Assembly: GCA_949318235.1 (NCBI GenBank)
Contig: OX439137.1
Span: 26,187,299 to 26,251,298 of the forward strand
Direction: 5' to 3'
DNA from: Ecdyonurus torrentis
Lineage: Eukaryota; Arthropoda; Insecta; Ephemeroptera; Heptageniidae
Length of the DNA: 64,000 nt
A model generated the notes under the pieces. That model was not told the DNA's origin, made no database searches, and saw nothing but the letters and a program-made list of their open reading frames with translations. Position numbers and translations under genes: made by a program. This document shows, piece after piece, positions 1 through 11,335 of the stretch. Each line of letters opens with the position of its first letter. Positions within the stretch are counted from its first letter, which is position 1.

Positions 1-25
1 TTGTCTGATGTAGCGAGTCCTAGTC
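1..25 (-). CDS. Coding exon 6 (partial) of single-pass membrane protein gene: start of cytoplasmic tail
   Basis: On the minus strand an acceptor (ACATTTCAG, G at 26) is followed by 25 bases that run off the window. The previous exon ends in phase 2 (AA). Adding the first G gives a Lys codon, and the frame then stays open for eight codons reading TRTRYIRQ. Directly after a membrane helix this Arg/Lys-rich stretch fits a cytosolic juxtamembrane segment (positive-inside rule). The call rests on the acceptor, the exact phase match and the basic composition. The polypyrimidine tract is weak and the exon is short, so it is less certain than the exons before it. Confidence 0.55.
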
Positions 26-73
26 CTGAAATGTATTTCGTATATATACGAGTATTTTATAGGTTTTTACCTT

Positions 74-118
74 TGATAGGTATAGGTATAGGTATAGGTA
101 TGTATGTATAGGTATAGT
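74..118. repeat. (TATAGG)n microsatellite
   Basis: Hexamer TATAGG repeats about five times, interrupted by TATG TATG. It is interstitial and too short and degenerate to be called telomeric. Confidence 0.7.
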
Positions 119-1011
119 TTTACCTTTACCTTTGACTTTCAAATGGCATGCCACGAAGTATATGGGATCAACTTTTGAATTTGTATATAATAACTCTTGT
201 ATATAATAACATGTGTCATAATTGAAGATCCGTTTGCAAATTTATATTTAAGTCGTTTCTTACGATGTTTTGAAACCAAAAAAAAATGTTATAGAATTTT
301 ATTTGCTTTTTTCAAAATATTTCTTTACAGTTAACGATATGTAAAGTGTAATATTCAAATTGGAAAGTTGTAAACCTTGATTCAGCATTCCATATGATTT
401 TATCTTTTGGTGTCTGTGCAGTACATGAATACTACTTGGTAATATATGTTTTTAAATTGTATAAAAGAAAAAGTATTTATAAATATTTTTCAAATTGTTA
501 TTTAAGAAGATTTTGAGTTTTGTTATTAATTAATGATTATAATTTAATATTACATTATTTCTTTAATAAATAAAAATAAAACATAGTTAATTCTTTATGT
601 TGAGATAAAAATTGAGTCAAGCGGATACGCCCTTCTCTATAAAAAAAAAAACAATTCCCCATGAAAATTTTCAAACGTTTAATAAGCAAATTATTGTGGA
701 GAAGACTCTTTTTTTTTTTTCCTTCTTCTAATTGATGTAAAGTTTTGTCAAGTGTATCCATCCAGAAATAAATAACAGAGAGAAATACCGCGCGGTGCAA
801 GTGCGGAGAAAATCCGACATGCGCGAATAATTATTGACATGGTAATGAACTTGAAAGTAGTGTGCAATGATTGACGGGAAAAAATATACATATAGCGATG
901 GTTATACGTATAAGTTAGTATAAGTAATCAAATTCTGATCATTTGTATTCCCTTCATTGTAATAATAAAAGCAAAACGTACTAGTAAATTTATTTAATTT
1001 CAAATGCTTAA

Positions 1012-1330
1012 AGGAATATACTAGAAGAAAATATTAGCATTTATATCACAAAACACTTGATGGGACTTGCATATAAATAACATTTGTTTGTCTCAAAACT
1101 GTAGCAGTGATTAGAAAATTTGAACTTGTACAACCCGCACAACATTTTTATACTAATTTTTGCCTGTTTCTGACGCCAGAAACAGGAACTATCGCACGCA
1201 AAGCATACATTATAGTATTTCCACGTGGGTCCACATTTACATTATAGTAAAAATTGTCATCAGTTTTGGAGATCCCATTTTGTGTTTAATCATTAAAACG
1301 GGCACGTTGTTTCATGTATAGAATATTGCT
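1012..1330 (+). mobile_element. Family B MITE, copy B1 (TTAA target)
   Basis: This resembles copies at 24094 and 42529 over its whole length, for example CACTTGATGGGACTT, CCCGCACAACATTTT and ATTGTCATCAGTTTTG. It is flanked by TTAA at 1008-1011 and 1331-1334. The left end reads AGGAATA. The TGACGTCA motif of the other copies is decayed to TGACGCCA here, and the right terminal repeat is also degraded, so this is the oldest-looking of the three copies. No coding potential; non-autonomous. Confidence 0.75.
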
Positions 1331-1848
1331 TTAAATGCTTTTTACTAACAAATTGTTATATTTAAATTATTTTGTTCCCGATACCATATTCATATTTTAC
1401 TCACATCATGACCTTTTCTTACACATGCAGGATGATATAAAACCTTGCGCAATTAACCTTTCACACGGTATGCAATAAAACTGAATAGTGCATGTGATAT
1501 TTTTTTCGTGACTGCAAATTTTAAAGATCAAAATCTATACTCAAACGATGGCACTTAAATTTTTGTGTAATAAACATTAAAAAAATATAGAAGGACCTTT
1601 TCACATAGAGCAATATTTGCATTGTAGTAAAAATAATAAATTTGTCAGCATGAAAATTGTAGTCGTTTTACTTAATAAAGATTGCATTAAATGTAATTTA
1701 TTACTGCTTTATACTAAAAAAAAAAAAAAAGAAGAAGAAGAAAAAAAGCATATTAAGGTCTTTATTAAAATTGTACAGTATTTTAAACGTGTAATAAATT
1801 AGATTGCGTGGCATCTCCAATTAAATACTATTTCACTTTATGCACTCA

Positions 1849-1850
<2 letters not shown>

Positions 1851-1912
<62 letters not shown>
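1851..1912. repeat. (GATT)n microsatellite
   Basis: About fifteen near-perfect tandem copies of GATT. Confidence 0.95.
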
Positions 1913-2247
1913 ATTCGTTATTCGTTATTTATTGCAAACGTGCAAAAAATTACTCCATGTTAGCAAGACTTTACCTGCAGTCATAAAAAAAATTACATCA
2001 TTTTTAATGCTTTGTGTGAACAGAACTTAAGATATAAATAAAAGAAACAATTTTGATGAGACAAATTTACAATTTTTTTTGTAAAGTTATTATATGTGGG
2101 AACGTCTCAGTGAATAATTGAAAGCGAATTATTTTTATCTAGAAACAGTACGTGAAATTGTCATGGTATTATAAATAGACTTGGTAATGAAAGCATGACT
2201 GCTATAGAGTGTACGTATGTATATAGATGAGAGTATATATATCTTAC

Positions 2248-2383
2248 TTGCGACAATGTAGAATGGTAACCATGACGACAGCACCAACCACAGCTGACAA
2301 TAAAGCGACAATGACGAGTGTTAACGCCCAACCAAGTTCTCCATATGCAACAGAGGGTAGTACAGGTGATAGGGAAGAGGTAC
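2248..2383 (-). CDS. Coding exon 5: transmembrane helix of the membrane protein
   Basis: Minus-strand exon of 136 bp between acceptor TATTCTAG (G at 2384) and a strong donor AA|GTAAGAT (2247). The previous exon ends in phase 1 (AAT C); C plus GT gives Arg, completing an N-R-T glycosylation sequon (Asn 186 of the assembled protein). Then come a short Ser/Pro-rich stalk (TSSLSPVLPSVAYGEL) and about 24 hydrophobic residues starting GWALTLVIVALLSAV and ending VVMVTILHC, an unmistakable membrane helix at about residues 205-228. It exits in phase 2 after an Arg. Basic residues follow the helix, which predicts the N-terminus outside and the C-terminus inside. I do not recognise the family. Confidence 0.85.
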
Positions 2384-2466
2384 CTAGAATATTATAATCA
2401 CGTCTTATAATAAAATAACAGCATGTTAAATGAGATAAATTATTAGAGATTTGGATGAATTCTAAA

Positions 2467-2723
2467 AGGCCTGTTCACAATGCAGGTACAGCTCGTGAGG
2501 ATACAAAACAATGTTATTTAATTATACATGTATACAATTTATTTCATAAAAAATTAATTTCTATTGGCCAATGGCCATGCATAAAATGCGATCAGACGGA
2601 GATTTCAGGTGACGCAAAACTCTATTTAAATACACCAATAGATTTGTTATTATTATTTTTTTTTTTTACATAAAATTACGTGAAAATTATGTCATGAATT
2701 TACGCAAAATTGTGAACAGGCCT
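2467..2723 (+). mobile_element. Family G foldback element, copy G1
   Basis: The ends are a clear inverted repeat: AGGCCTGTTCACAAT at the left and ATTGTGAACAGGCCT at the right. The interior (ATTGGCCAATGGCCATGC, GGAGATTTCAGGTGACGC) recurs in diverged form at about 44925-45030. TTAA follows the right end, but the left flank is not a clean TTAA, so the target-site duplication is unproved. About 257 bp with no transposase: a MITE. Confidence 0.65.
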
Positions 2724-2850
2724 TAATGTTTAAAATTATTTTATGCATAATAAAATTTATACATAATTATGCATGAGACTAATATTAATTTTAAAAAAGT
2801 GATTAATTTTTATGCATGTTTTCAATTTTATTATTATTATTTTGAAAAGG

Positions 2851-2852
<2 letters not shown>

Positions 2853-2915
<63 letters not shown>
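2853..2915. repeat. (CT)n microsatellite
   Basis: Perfect CT dinucleotide array of about 63 bp. Confidence 0.98.
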
Positions 2916-2918
<3 letters not shown>

Positions 2919-3264
2919 CACTAAATAAATAAAATGAGACAAAAATTTGAGTTCATTTAAAGAAGTAATCAAATTAAAAGTAACTGAAAATTTTCAGTAT
3001 AAATTTTATTGAAGCGAAATATTATACTCAAAATATGCTTATACTGTACATTCTAAAACTCACTGTAATTTAAAAAGGCAATTATATTGTAATATAACAT
3101 TTAAATAACATATATTATAGTTGCTGGAAATACCTAAAGTAAAATTTATTTTAATGAAGTAATTTTTGTGTTGTATAAATGTTTACTTCTTAACTGCTTG
3201 GTTCATCAAGAAATAAATAAATTTTAAAAATCTCCCATAGTAGAGAGTATAATATAAAACTTAC

Positions 3265-3502
3265 GATTACTGAGCGCCACATCTCTCCATGCCCAATTAC
3301 ACAGATCACAGCTTGCTGTGAAGGCTTCACTGCCCAATTCATCAAGTCCAAATAAGGATGGTCTTGGGGGTGGAGGTACAAATCCTAGTCCAGCTGCACC
3401 GTCTCCTGACACGATCAACAGGTGTAAAGACTGCAATGAGGACGCAGGCATTAATGCATCTAATTCCTCAGCGTCGTTCCACCATTCGTCATCTGTCGCG
3501 TT
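3265..3502 (-). CDS. Coding exon 4: membrane-proximal ectodomain
   Basis: Minus-strand exon of 238 bp between acceptor GATATGTTCCAG (G at 3503) and consensus donor C|GTAAGTTT. The frame is open throughout and clearly richer in GC than its flanks. Entry is phase 0 and exit phase 1. The 79 codons begin with an N-A-T sequon (Asn 108) and an acidic Trp-rich start (DDEWWNDAEEL). They include a leucine-rich stretch, a proline block (FVPPPPRPSLFGLDELG) and a C-x-x-C near the end (SCDLCNWAWRD, residues 172 and 175). Composition, sequons and its place directly before the stalk and membrane helix make it extracellular. No family was recognised. K and F elements lie just upstream, the nearest about 115 bp away. 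Confidence 0.85.
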
Positions 3503-3617
3503 CTGGAACATATCACAACAATTATTAGTCAATTATTTCACATATATATATATAAATAGAATTAAGCATGTTTATGTCGCGAAACACAAATAGTAAAATT
3601 CCACAACGTACAGATAC

Positions 3618-3915
3618 TATAGACCGCTTGCACTCATATTTAAGAGCCGCCATTTTGTTGGTCAGGAATACATAGGCCAGCATAGGAAAAACATATCATT
3701 TTTATTTTTTTAATAGCAAAAGAACCTTCAAACCTCAATCAAAGCCTTATTTCTAGCTCCTAATAAGCTCGAAGGATATGAGAAAAATTTGTTGAGTTGA
3801 AATAAACAATTTTTTATGTGAAAAATTAGGAAAAACGAAGTTTCTCCTATGCTGGGCAATGCATTAGTCACCACAAACATGGCGACAAAGCGCAAGGATG
3901 TGCAAGGGGTCTATA
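3618..3915. mobile_element. Foldback MITE K
   Basis: A long imperfect inverted repeat of about 298 bp. Left arm TATAGACCGCTTGCAC and right arm GTGCAAGGGGTCTATA pair. Inner parts also pair: CAGCATAGGAAAAAC with the complement of GTTTCTCCTATGCTG, and GCCGCCATTTTGTTGG against the CATGGCGACAAAG region. It is directly followed by element F1. Non-coding. Confidence 0.7.
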
Positions 3916-3916
3916 A

Positions 3917-4056
3917 TGCTGTTCGTAAACCCTGCTTTATGCTACTTTATGCTGCTACTTTATTAACTTTATGCTGCTTTATGCTACTAAAAAGACGAAT
4001 AACACGGCTTATTCAAATGTAATTGTATTTTAAAATAGGCTTTACGAACAATACTA
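3917..4056. mobile_element. Foldback element family F, copy F1
   Basis: The ends ATGCTGTTCGTAAACCC and GGCTTTACGAACAATAC are inverted. The interior (TGCTACTAAAAAGACGAATAAC) matches the reverse complement of segments at about 6290-6350 and 46270-46312. It contains a small internal expansion of CTTTATGCTGCTA units. Confidence 0.55.
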
Positions 4057-4294
4057 CTGTGAAATATTAAATTTTCCACATCTTATTTAACATAAAAGTG
4101 CTTTCAAATGCTCAATTATCGCTCCATTATACAAACAATTGTAACTATATATTATAATAGCTCTAACAGTGTAATAAAAAGTTTAAATCAGTGTCTGTAT
4201 ATGATAATAAAAATAAATTTAAAAATTCCCTGAAAAAGTATTTTGATAGCATTAAATTCATAAAAAATTACATATCAAAATTTTTGACCACAAA

Positions 4295-4298
<4 letters not shown>

Positions 4299-4342
<44 letters not shown>
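4299..4342. repeat. Poly-T tract (about 44 bp)
   Basis: Uninterrupted thymines. Confidence 0.98.
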
Positions 4343-4343
<1 letters not shown>

Positions 4344-5321
4344 TGTCTCAAATTCCATATTTTATCCATATGATGGGGTTACCATTAAATCACAAAAATA
4401 GTCTGCTCTATGTAAATAGAGACTTTTCTTTTTTTAATGAAGAATAACATTTGTAATTTTATAGCATGTAATTATAGAAATACATATAGCATTTTTATCA
4501 AAGATATATTAAATAATTATAATGCATAATTTTTTTTAAGATTGGCTGATAGGCAGAATAATCAAAGCATGTGTATAACTGTTATTAAATTCTTAACATA
4601 CATAGAAAGCCGAACAGAGAACATACATGCAAAATTATCGTCGCAGTCATATATGAAAATGATCGATAATGATCTACACTATACAAGATGATAGATTGGG
4701 TTTCAAGTTAAATATTATTCCTGGATTACGTCATCCTGCATATTTAAAAATACATACAGTATTGCATCATTCTAATAATATATAAATAACAACAAAAATG
4801 AATAATTATTAAGCATTAATTACATAGAAAGAAGAAAAATACCATGCAATTTATCTATTAGTTAAAAAAAAAAGAGGAAAATACAAAACGTGCAAAAATA
4901 ATAAAACACGATAACATAAATTTGTTTTGTTTTTCATAATTAATTCTTATAATATGTATTTTAATTATAATTAAATTCAATGTACATGAACATGTTGGTG
5001 CACACTAACATTTACATATCATAATGAGTAAAAAGAAAAAAAAAGTGTTTAAACTAATTACATGTTATATACTTTTTCTCATTACTATTATAATATATTA
5101 TGTACATTGAAAACTAATTTGAAATACAAATTTATTCGTTACTTTATTATGCTGCATTAAAAACAATAAGATAAGTCTTTTTTTAATGAGAATTTATTTT
5201 ATTATTCTTTTCTTATAGGTATACCGGACATGTCTTCTCAAAAAAAAAAAAAATACGATTTGTGATCTTTTATGGTCACTTTTATTATTATTTTAAGGTA
5301 ACCTTGACATTTTAAGTACGC

Positions 5322-5324
<3 letters not shown>

Positions 5325-5360
<36 letters not shown>
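5325..5360. repeat. Poly-T tract (36 bp)
   Basis: Uninterrupted thymines. Confidence 0.95.
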
Positions 5361-5362
<2 letters not shown>

Positions 5363-5499
5363 ATCCTATTTTCCCAGTCTATAAAATTATAACGAGCCTT
5401 TGCAAAAATTTTAGATGTTTTTTTTTTATTATTATTGTTGTATTTTGGATGTTTGAAGTTTTTACACTACTTTGCTTGATTCTTTATCTATTCAGCAAG

Positions 5500-5570
<71 letters not shown>

Positions 5571-5638
5571 CTTACTTACTTACTTACTTATTTATTTACT
5601 TACTTACTTACTTATTTATTTACTTATTTTTAAATGTT
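5500..5638. repeat. (TTTA)n / (TTAC)n tetranucleotide array
   Basis: About 72 bp of TTTA repeats followed by a run in which TTTA alternates with the one-base variant TTAC. This suggests local expansion of a mutated unit. Confidence 0.95.
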
Positions 5639-6247
5639 TTTAATTATATATATATTTTATTTATTTACCTATGTTTATAATTTATTTATTTAGTTTGAGA
5701 GTTAGTACATAAAAGTAATCACACAATAAACCTATATAATTAGGAACTCATAACAAGACGGCATGTAATAATGTTTTTATTGTGTGCAGGTGCTCTTTTT
5801 ATCTATCTCAAGAAGAGAAACCCATTGTTTTGAAATTAAATAAAGTTCTAATTTTGTAAGTTATATATAAAGTAAAGTAAATTCTTTAAAAAGTAATTAC
5901 TGTTCTTAGCATCTTCCTTATTTAGACATTTTTATCTTTTATAATAATTGCAATTTCTTATTATTAATATATAATAAAGAGAATTCTCATATTTCAAAAC
6001 TGAACTGTATAAGTAATTAAGATTTGATATTGTTATTAAAAATTAATAATGTTATAATAACGTTTTCGTTTATTTTTAATTGCAAGTTAATGGAACAAAA
6101 AATATTTATTAAAAGGGCGTTAAAAATATAAGAATATCTTTTACGATATGCTTTTCATTACAAATTGTTTTTTTTTTTTTTTTTTTTTTTTTTTCCTGAC
6201 TTTTTGAGGCCGGTTTATTTTCTAAAAGTTGCCCATTCAAATCAATA

Positions 6248-6357
6248 GAGTTGTTAATAAACCCTATTTTCTTGCATAAAAAATGCGCATTCCATTTGAA
6301 TAACCATAGCTGATCGTCATTTTAGTAGCAGAAAACAGGATTTACGAACAGTATTAA
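6248..6357. mobile_element. Family F element, copy F2 (diverged)
   Basis: TTAATAAACCCTATTTTC at the left and GGATTTACGAACAGTATT at the right are the family F ends. The interior TTAGTAGCAGAAAACAGG matches copy F3 near 46280. A poly-T tract lies upstream at 6170-6194. Confidence 0.5.
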
Positions 6358-7437
6358 CGTAATCGTACTTACATGATTTCTATATAGACCATTATAGACA
6401 CGGTGTCATATAATATAATATCAAATTTTTGAACACATAATTACAAATATATAGACTTCCAGCATTGAGCCCATTTCTATTTTTTTTTTTCGGTACTATG
6501 ATTTCCAGTCCCTTCATTTTATGCATCATGGTATTATGAGTATTTGATCGTATTTATATACTATAGAAACTGTCCTTTTCGTAAGTATTTTATAAAATAA
6601 ATATAAGATTGTTTCCATATTCACTCGGGGTGTCTTTTTTTTTTTTTCCATAGCCCTAGATTCTTAATTATAATATATATTTTTTATAAAATCTACTTTA
6701 CAAACATGGGGTCAATTAAAATTCCAGATTGGATTCTAATTAATTAAAAGAAACAACCACGCAATTTTATGAAGAAAAACAACATCTTGGAGTACGAAGA
6801 CTTTTTCTTCATTATTTATTTCCGTCCGATAAGTTATTCTACACATGCGAAGTAAAAGTAAATATATTATGTAGCACATAATAAAAAAATTATATAGAAA
6901 AAGAAACTGCATTTAAGGAATTCATAAGTTAAGTTTTTATTAATCTTCAATTATCGTGTTTTAAATCCAAATGTCTTTTTAAATTATAGCCATTCAATTT
7001 TTTTTCTAGTAGAAAAAAAAAAAGAGTCAGGTCCATTACGTTTTTAATAACGTCTCTTAAATCTCCAGTTCACAATAATCTTAAATTACAAAATAAAATC
7101 ACATATCACGCCCTTTTTCTGTTTCTTTAAACTTTTAAGTTTAAATTAATTGAGATACAGAATTCCTGATAAAGTTCTCGATTTATAATGACTTCAAATT
7201 AAAAAACCTGATTTTGAAAACTTTTTATTTTTTTTTTTTTTCTTATAATATATTTAGAAAATACAGAGTGTCTTTAAAAAGTTTTAGACAACAAAAACTA
7301 AACTAAAGTAAAAAAAAATAATAATAAACTTTTTAAACTTTTTATTTTTATATAATGTGAGACACGAGTTCGATTACTTTTGTCATGAATAAAAAAAATG
7401 TCACGAATATGTTAGAAGAATTATTATTTTGAAGTAA

Positions 7438-7439
<2 letters not shown>

Positions 7440-7500
<61 letters not shown>
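7440..7500. repeat. (CT)n microsatellite
   Basis: Perfect CT array of about 60 bp. Confidence 0.98.
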
Positions 7501-7504
<4 letters not shown>

Positions 7505-7747
7505 GTCTCTGTCCTCGTCTTTGTCTGTTTATAAAGGTAATTTATTAGGAAGGAGACTTAAAAAAGTAATAATATAAAAAGTGCATTTTCAAAAATATAT
7601 ATTATATTAATGTAAAAAGAGGCACCTTAAAAAATAAGTAGTACAGCAATTCCAATTACTTTAAATAATATACAATAAATTAAATTTTATATTAATTTAA
7701 AGTTCACTTCATTCAAAAGATGAATATAAATACTATACATTTTTTTC

Positions 7748-7778
<31 letters not shown>

Positions 7779-7868
7779 GTCTTATTTTCTTTTAAACATA
7801 CTGTATATTATAATCTTATTTTAATACACATATTATTCTCATTCTGTTTTATATAATACAATAATTTA

Positions 7869-7902
<34 letters not shown>
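7869..7902. repeat. (GA)n microsatellite
   Basis: GA array with one AA interruption. Confidence 0.95.
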
Positions 7903-7903
<1 letters not shown>

Positions 7904-8683
7904 CATAACACACACTTTAAGAAAAAAATAAATTACTTTAAAAATATATTTATTTCTTGAATATATTATAATTGGTTTCTTCCCGCTGTTACATAAAACT
8001 GAAAATGAACCTGTCTCTATAATCTTAACAGGTATAAAATTAATAATAATGATGTAAAAAATAATATCATAATAAGATATAAAAAAAATATCAACCCTGA
8101 CAAGATTATACCTGTGTTAAAGGTGACGACACTAACCTAACACCCCTTGAAAAAAAAAGTAGAGCCTTTGGGTTTAACAATATATTATAAATTATTATAA
8201 AACTTGATCTACAAATCAAGATATCGCGGTAAAAACAAAAAAGAACAAAATATAGGAAGAGTAAAAAAATAACAAGAGGGATTTATATTTTTCTTGTAAT
8301 TCAAAATGAAATGTTATTATTAATTTTTCAAAACAAGTTTACGGTTCACGTAAAGCTATGATATTTTTAAGGGGTATATTTTTCTATCACTTTCTATTTT
8401 TTTCCTTGTTTTATTTTTCCTCTTGTTTTATAAGAATTGATTACTTAACTTCATCTTTTTGATTTATGACGTTATAATTTTACGTAATACAAATTATTTT
8501 TTTCGTGGAAGATACTCATACAACAACTATATTTAAGAAATGCAGTATATAAATGGTATATTTTTTTAAGTGTAAGATGTGGAAATTATTGAAGTTTAGA
8601 GTTAATTGAAATATACGAGTATAACTCCGTTTGATGATTTTAACTTTAAAAATTTAGTAATTTTTGCACGCTTTCACTAGCAT

Positions 8684-8687
<4 letters not shown>

Positions 8688-8723
<36 letters not shown>
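8688..8723. repeat. (CT)n microsatellite
   Basis: Perfect CT array. Confidence 0.95.
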
Positions 8724-8724
<1 letters not shown>

Positions 8725-9123
8725 GATTGAATCATTAAATATGAAATCATAATATACATTTCATTGATTAAATTGAAATTAATTATGACTATAATATTTA
8801 CTTTCATTTTTTACGTCCTTAATGGCTTTATTAGTACATCGATATCTGGGAATTTTATTAGTACATCATATTATATAATAAACATTCTATAAAATATTGA
8901 TACTTTAAAAAAAAATCTTTGAAAAGCCAGCCAAATTTATGAATAATATTGAAGTAATGGATGACAAAGCTTGAAGATTTTTTTTATTTTTTTTTTATGC
9001 TTGTTATTTATTTATTTATAATTGGATATTTGAAGTGCATTGTAATCCTTAACTCTAAAACATTTGAATTGTCTGATTTATTCTGTCAGTATTATATAAT
9101 GCAACTGCATTCCTTGTTACTTA

Positions 9124-9126
<3 letters not shown>

Positions 9127-9209
<83 letters not shown>
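9127..9209. repeat. (GA)n microsatellite
   Basis: Perfect GA array of 83 bp. Confidence 0.98.
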
Positions 9210-9212
<3 letters not shown>

Positions 9213-9467
9213 TTTAACTGGTCTTGTGGATAAAAATTGTATTTGTCTCGCTCTAAAAATGTCCTCTAGTTTTTTTTTTTTTTTTTTTTTTTTTAACCAA
9301 CAACAAGAATTTTATCCATTGTTTCACTCTCCTACAATTATACAGCTGAACGTTGCTAACTTTTACTGATATGTACTTTTTTTTTTTTTTTTTTTTTTAA
9401 CTTTTCCCAGCTTTTTCAATTGTCGTATCGTCCTTCAATTGTGAATTCTAAAACTACTTTTAAACAT

Positions 9468-9505
9468 CTCTCTCTCTCTCTCTCTCTCTCCCTCCCTCTC
9501 TCTCT
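9468..9505. repeat. Interrupted (CT)n microsatellite
   Basis: CT repeats with a CCCTCC interruption. Confidence 0.9.
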
Positions 9506-9696
9506 ATCTGTATTTTCTAGTAATGATTACATCTTCTTACATTTTTACGTACTAATAATTTTATTCAAAAAAATGTCAAACTACAGGATTCCTATAATCA
9601 TGACTACATAAAAAAACTGTTACTTTCTTTCTTCGTCTTCTTGTCTTAAAAAAAAAAAAAAGAAGTTCATGAGGATTTTTGGCAAGCCAAGTCTTT

Positions 9697-9870
9697 CTTT
9701 ATATCTAAGTCTCACGATCTAAGTATGGGCCACCGCGGTGATTTTTCCCGCTCTATCCCCCCTCTCTCTCTCTCTCTCTCTCGGCACCATTTGCGCTACG
9801 TTGTCCATGGCCTCCCGCGAAGGTACGAAAGGTATGAAGGACCGCCCAACGCAAAAGACTCATGTCCATA
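9697..9870. other. GC-richer island within intron 4 (nature unknown)
   Basis: About 170 bp with several CpGs (GGGCCACCGCGGTG, CCTCCCGCGAAGG, GACCGCCCAACGC) and a short (CT)n run at 9760-9782, inside otherwise AT-rich sequence. Reading frames are open on both strands. The longest minus-strand one starts ATG AGT CTT near 9863 and runs about 50 codons through the GA repeat. Openness is expected here because of the base composition. It could be a regulatory element, a gene fragment or a repeat relic; I do not recognise it. Confidence 0.35.
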
Positions 9871-10003
9871 TTTTTTTTTATACCACATCACGTCTGTTAA
9901 GACAGTATAACATTAAAACTAAAATACGAATAACTCATAAAGCTCATTTTAATATATTATTTCTATATAAATTTAGGTTGACAATTTTTGTATATGGCAG
10001 GTG

Positions 10004-10134
<131 letters not shown>

Positions 10135-10629
10135 TGAAAATTTTATATTTTAATGTGTGTATTTTAATTTCATGTGCTGGTATTAAAGCAAAATATAATG
10201 GCGCAAAAATTTCATAACAATTTATGAAGATATCAAGTTGTTTTTTCTAACCTATGCCCAGGTGTTGATTGGCCTTATAGTGTTTTTTCATAACGTATGC
10301 AAATTATATGCAAAAATAAAAACACGCATGAAGTTCAAAAACTGTAATATATATTTTTTTTCTAGATGAAAAATTTAAATATGATTGTTATGTAAATGAA
10401 CTGCGTATAACCAAATATGGTATTGATAATTTTTTTATTACTTCATACGTTATGTCAAAACTAAATCTTGTGATCGAGTTTTGATAGTATAACGTCAATT
10501 TTTCAAATGTACTTTCGAGCTTTAATTTATATTGATAATTTTATGGTATACTGTATATTTAAAATAAACATTTATCCATGGCACATCATTCAGTACGCAC
10601 TGCATACATGCACCATATTACTCTATATC

Positions 10630-10964
10630 TATAGGGTGTGTGCATGCGCATGACATCATTCTGAATGCTTTTCGATGCTCTTCTTTAGCTATATATATAT
10701 ATCATTGCCAGCATATAGGACAAACGTATATAGTTTTTTTTTGCTATTTACTTTGGAAAATTAGCTCTTTTTTTTGCTATTATTGTTTTTCTCACATATA
10801 CTTGAAACTTGAGATACTAATTGAATCTGTTAACAGCGTCAATGCTCTCAAAATATTGCTAATTATTTTTAAACCGTCAAAATTAGTCATTTTTCCCATA
10901 CTGGCCCATGTTATTTGGCGCTCTCTTATGAGGTTGACTTTAATATGAATAAAACCACCCTATA
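10630..10964 (+). mobile_element. Family A MITE, copy A1
   Basis: The ends are TATAGGGTGT and (degenerate) ACCACCCTATA. Shared internal blocks are GCTTTTCGATGCTCTTCTT, AGCATATAGGACAAA, TTGAGATACTAATTGAA, CAATGCTCTCAAAA, ACTGGCCCATGTTATT and TTGACTTTAATATGAAT. The CRE-like octamer of the family is changed to TGACATCA, a CpG-to-CpA change. Short open frames here are not coding. Confidence 0.85.
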
Positions 10965-11104
10965 GTTAGTTATTGAATGGTAAATTATTACGTATACAAA
11001 AAAGGTAACTTTAGCTCGTCTTGGAATGCTCGACTGTCTTGAAGATTTAGAAATGCTCGTTTGATTTCAAATTTTAAAGATGATTATAGAAAATTGTGCT
11101 GCTT

Positions 11105-11335
11105 GTATGTTTACCCCCCTCCCCACCCCCCCCCCCCCCCCTATGTCTCATTTTTTACTATAATCAGTATTTTTCTATATACAATTATTACAATTGCTTT
11201 TCTTACTGTATTTATTTATATACATGTTTTTGTAGTTTTTTCTTTCTTGTTTTCTTTATTTGCATGTCTTGTTTTAGGGGTTAGGTGTAAGAGTGGGCCG
11301 GACTTAGTCAATAAACCTTGCCCTTTCAAAAATGA
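11105..11335 (+). other. Possible retroposon 3' tail or UTR with poly(A) signal
   Basis: A poly-C tract (11114-11141) is followed by pyrimidine-rich sequence and then a GC-richer stretch GGTGTAAGAGTGGGCCGGAC, with AATAAA 12 bases on (AATAAACCTTGCCC). The order of pyrimidine-rich region, short unique block and AATAAA resembles the 3' end of a transcript or of a non-LTR retroposon. No reverse transcriptase was found nearby. Tentative. Confidence 0.25.

Larger units (their letters stand above)
26..2247 (-). other. Intron 5 of the membrane-protein gene (2222 bp)
   Basis: This lies between donor GTAAGAT (2247 downward) and acceptor TTCAG at 26. It contains a TATAGG microsatellite (74-118), a family B MITE (1012-1330), a GATT tetranucleotide array (1851-1912) and otherwise AT-rich sequence in which I see no conserved structure. 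If this intron were retained, translation would stop at once: the codon after the last exon-5 Arg reads AAG and then TAA. Confidence 0.6.
2384..3264 (-). other. Intron 4b (between coding exons 4 and 5, 881 bp)
   Basis: Bounded by donor GTAAGTTTT (3264 downward) and acceptor CTAG (2384). It holds a family G foldback element (2467-2723) starting only 84 bp from exon 5, and a (CT)n array at 2853-2915. The rest is AT-rich without recognised features. Confidence 0.75.

Noticed and set aside
74..118. TATAGG repeats as a telomere-like sequence.
   Set aside because: Few degenerate copies, not a known telomere motif, and inside a gene intron.
10640..10948. Open frames of 60-100 codons in family A copies (for example 10640-10948, 35012-35239, 42305-42499, 45894-46127).
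   Set aside because: They lie within non-coding MITE copies, are not conserved between copies, and differ in frame.
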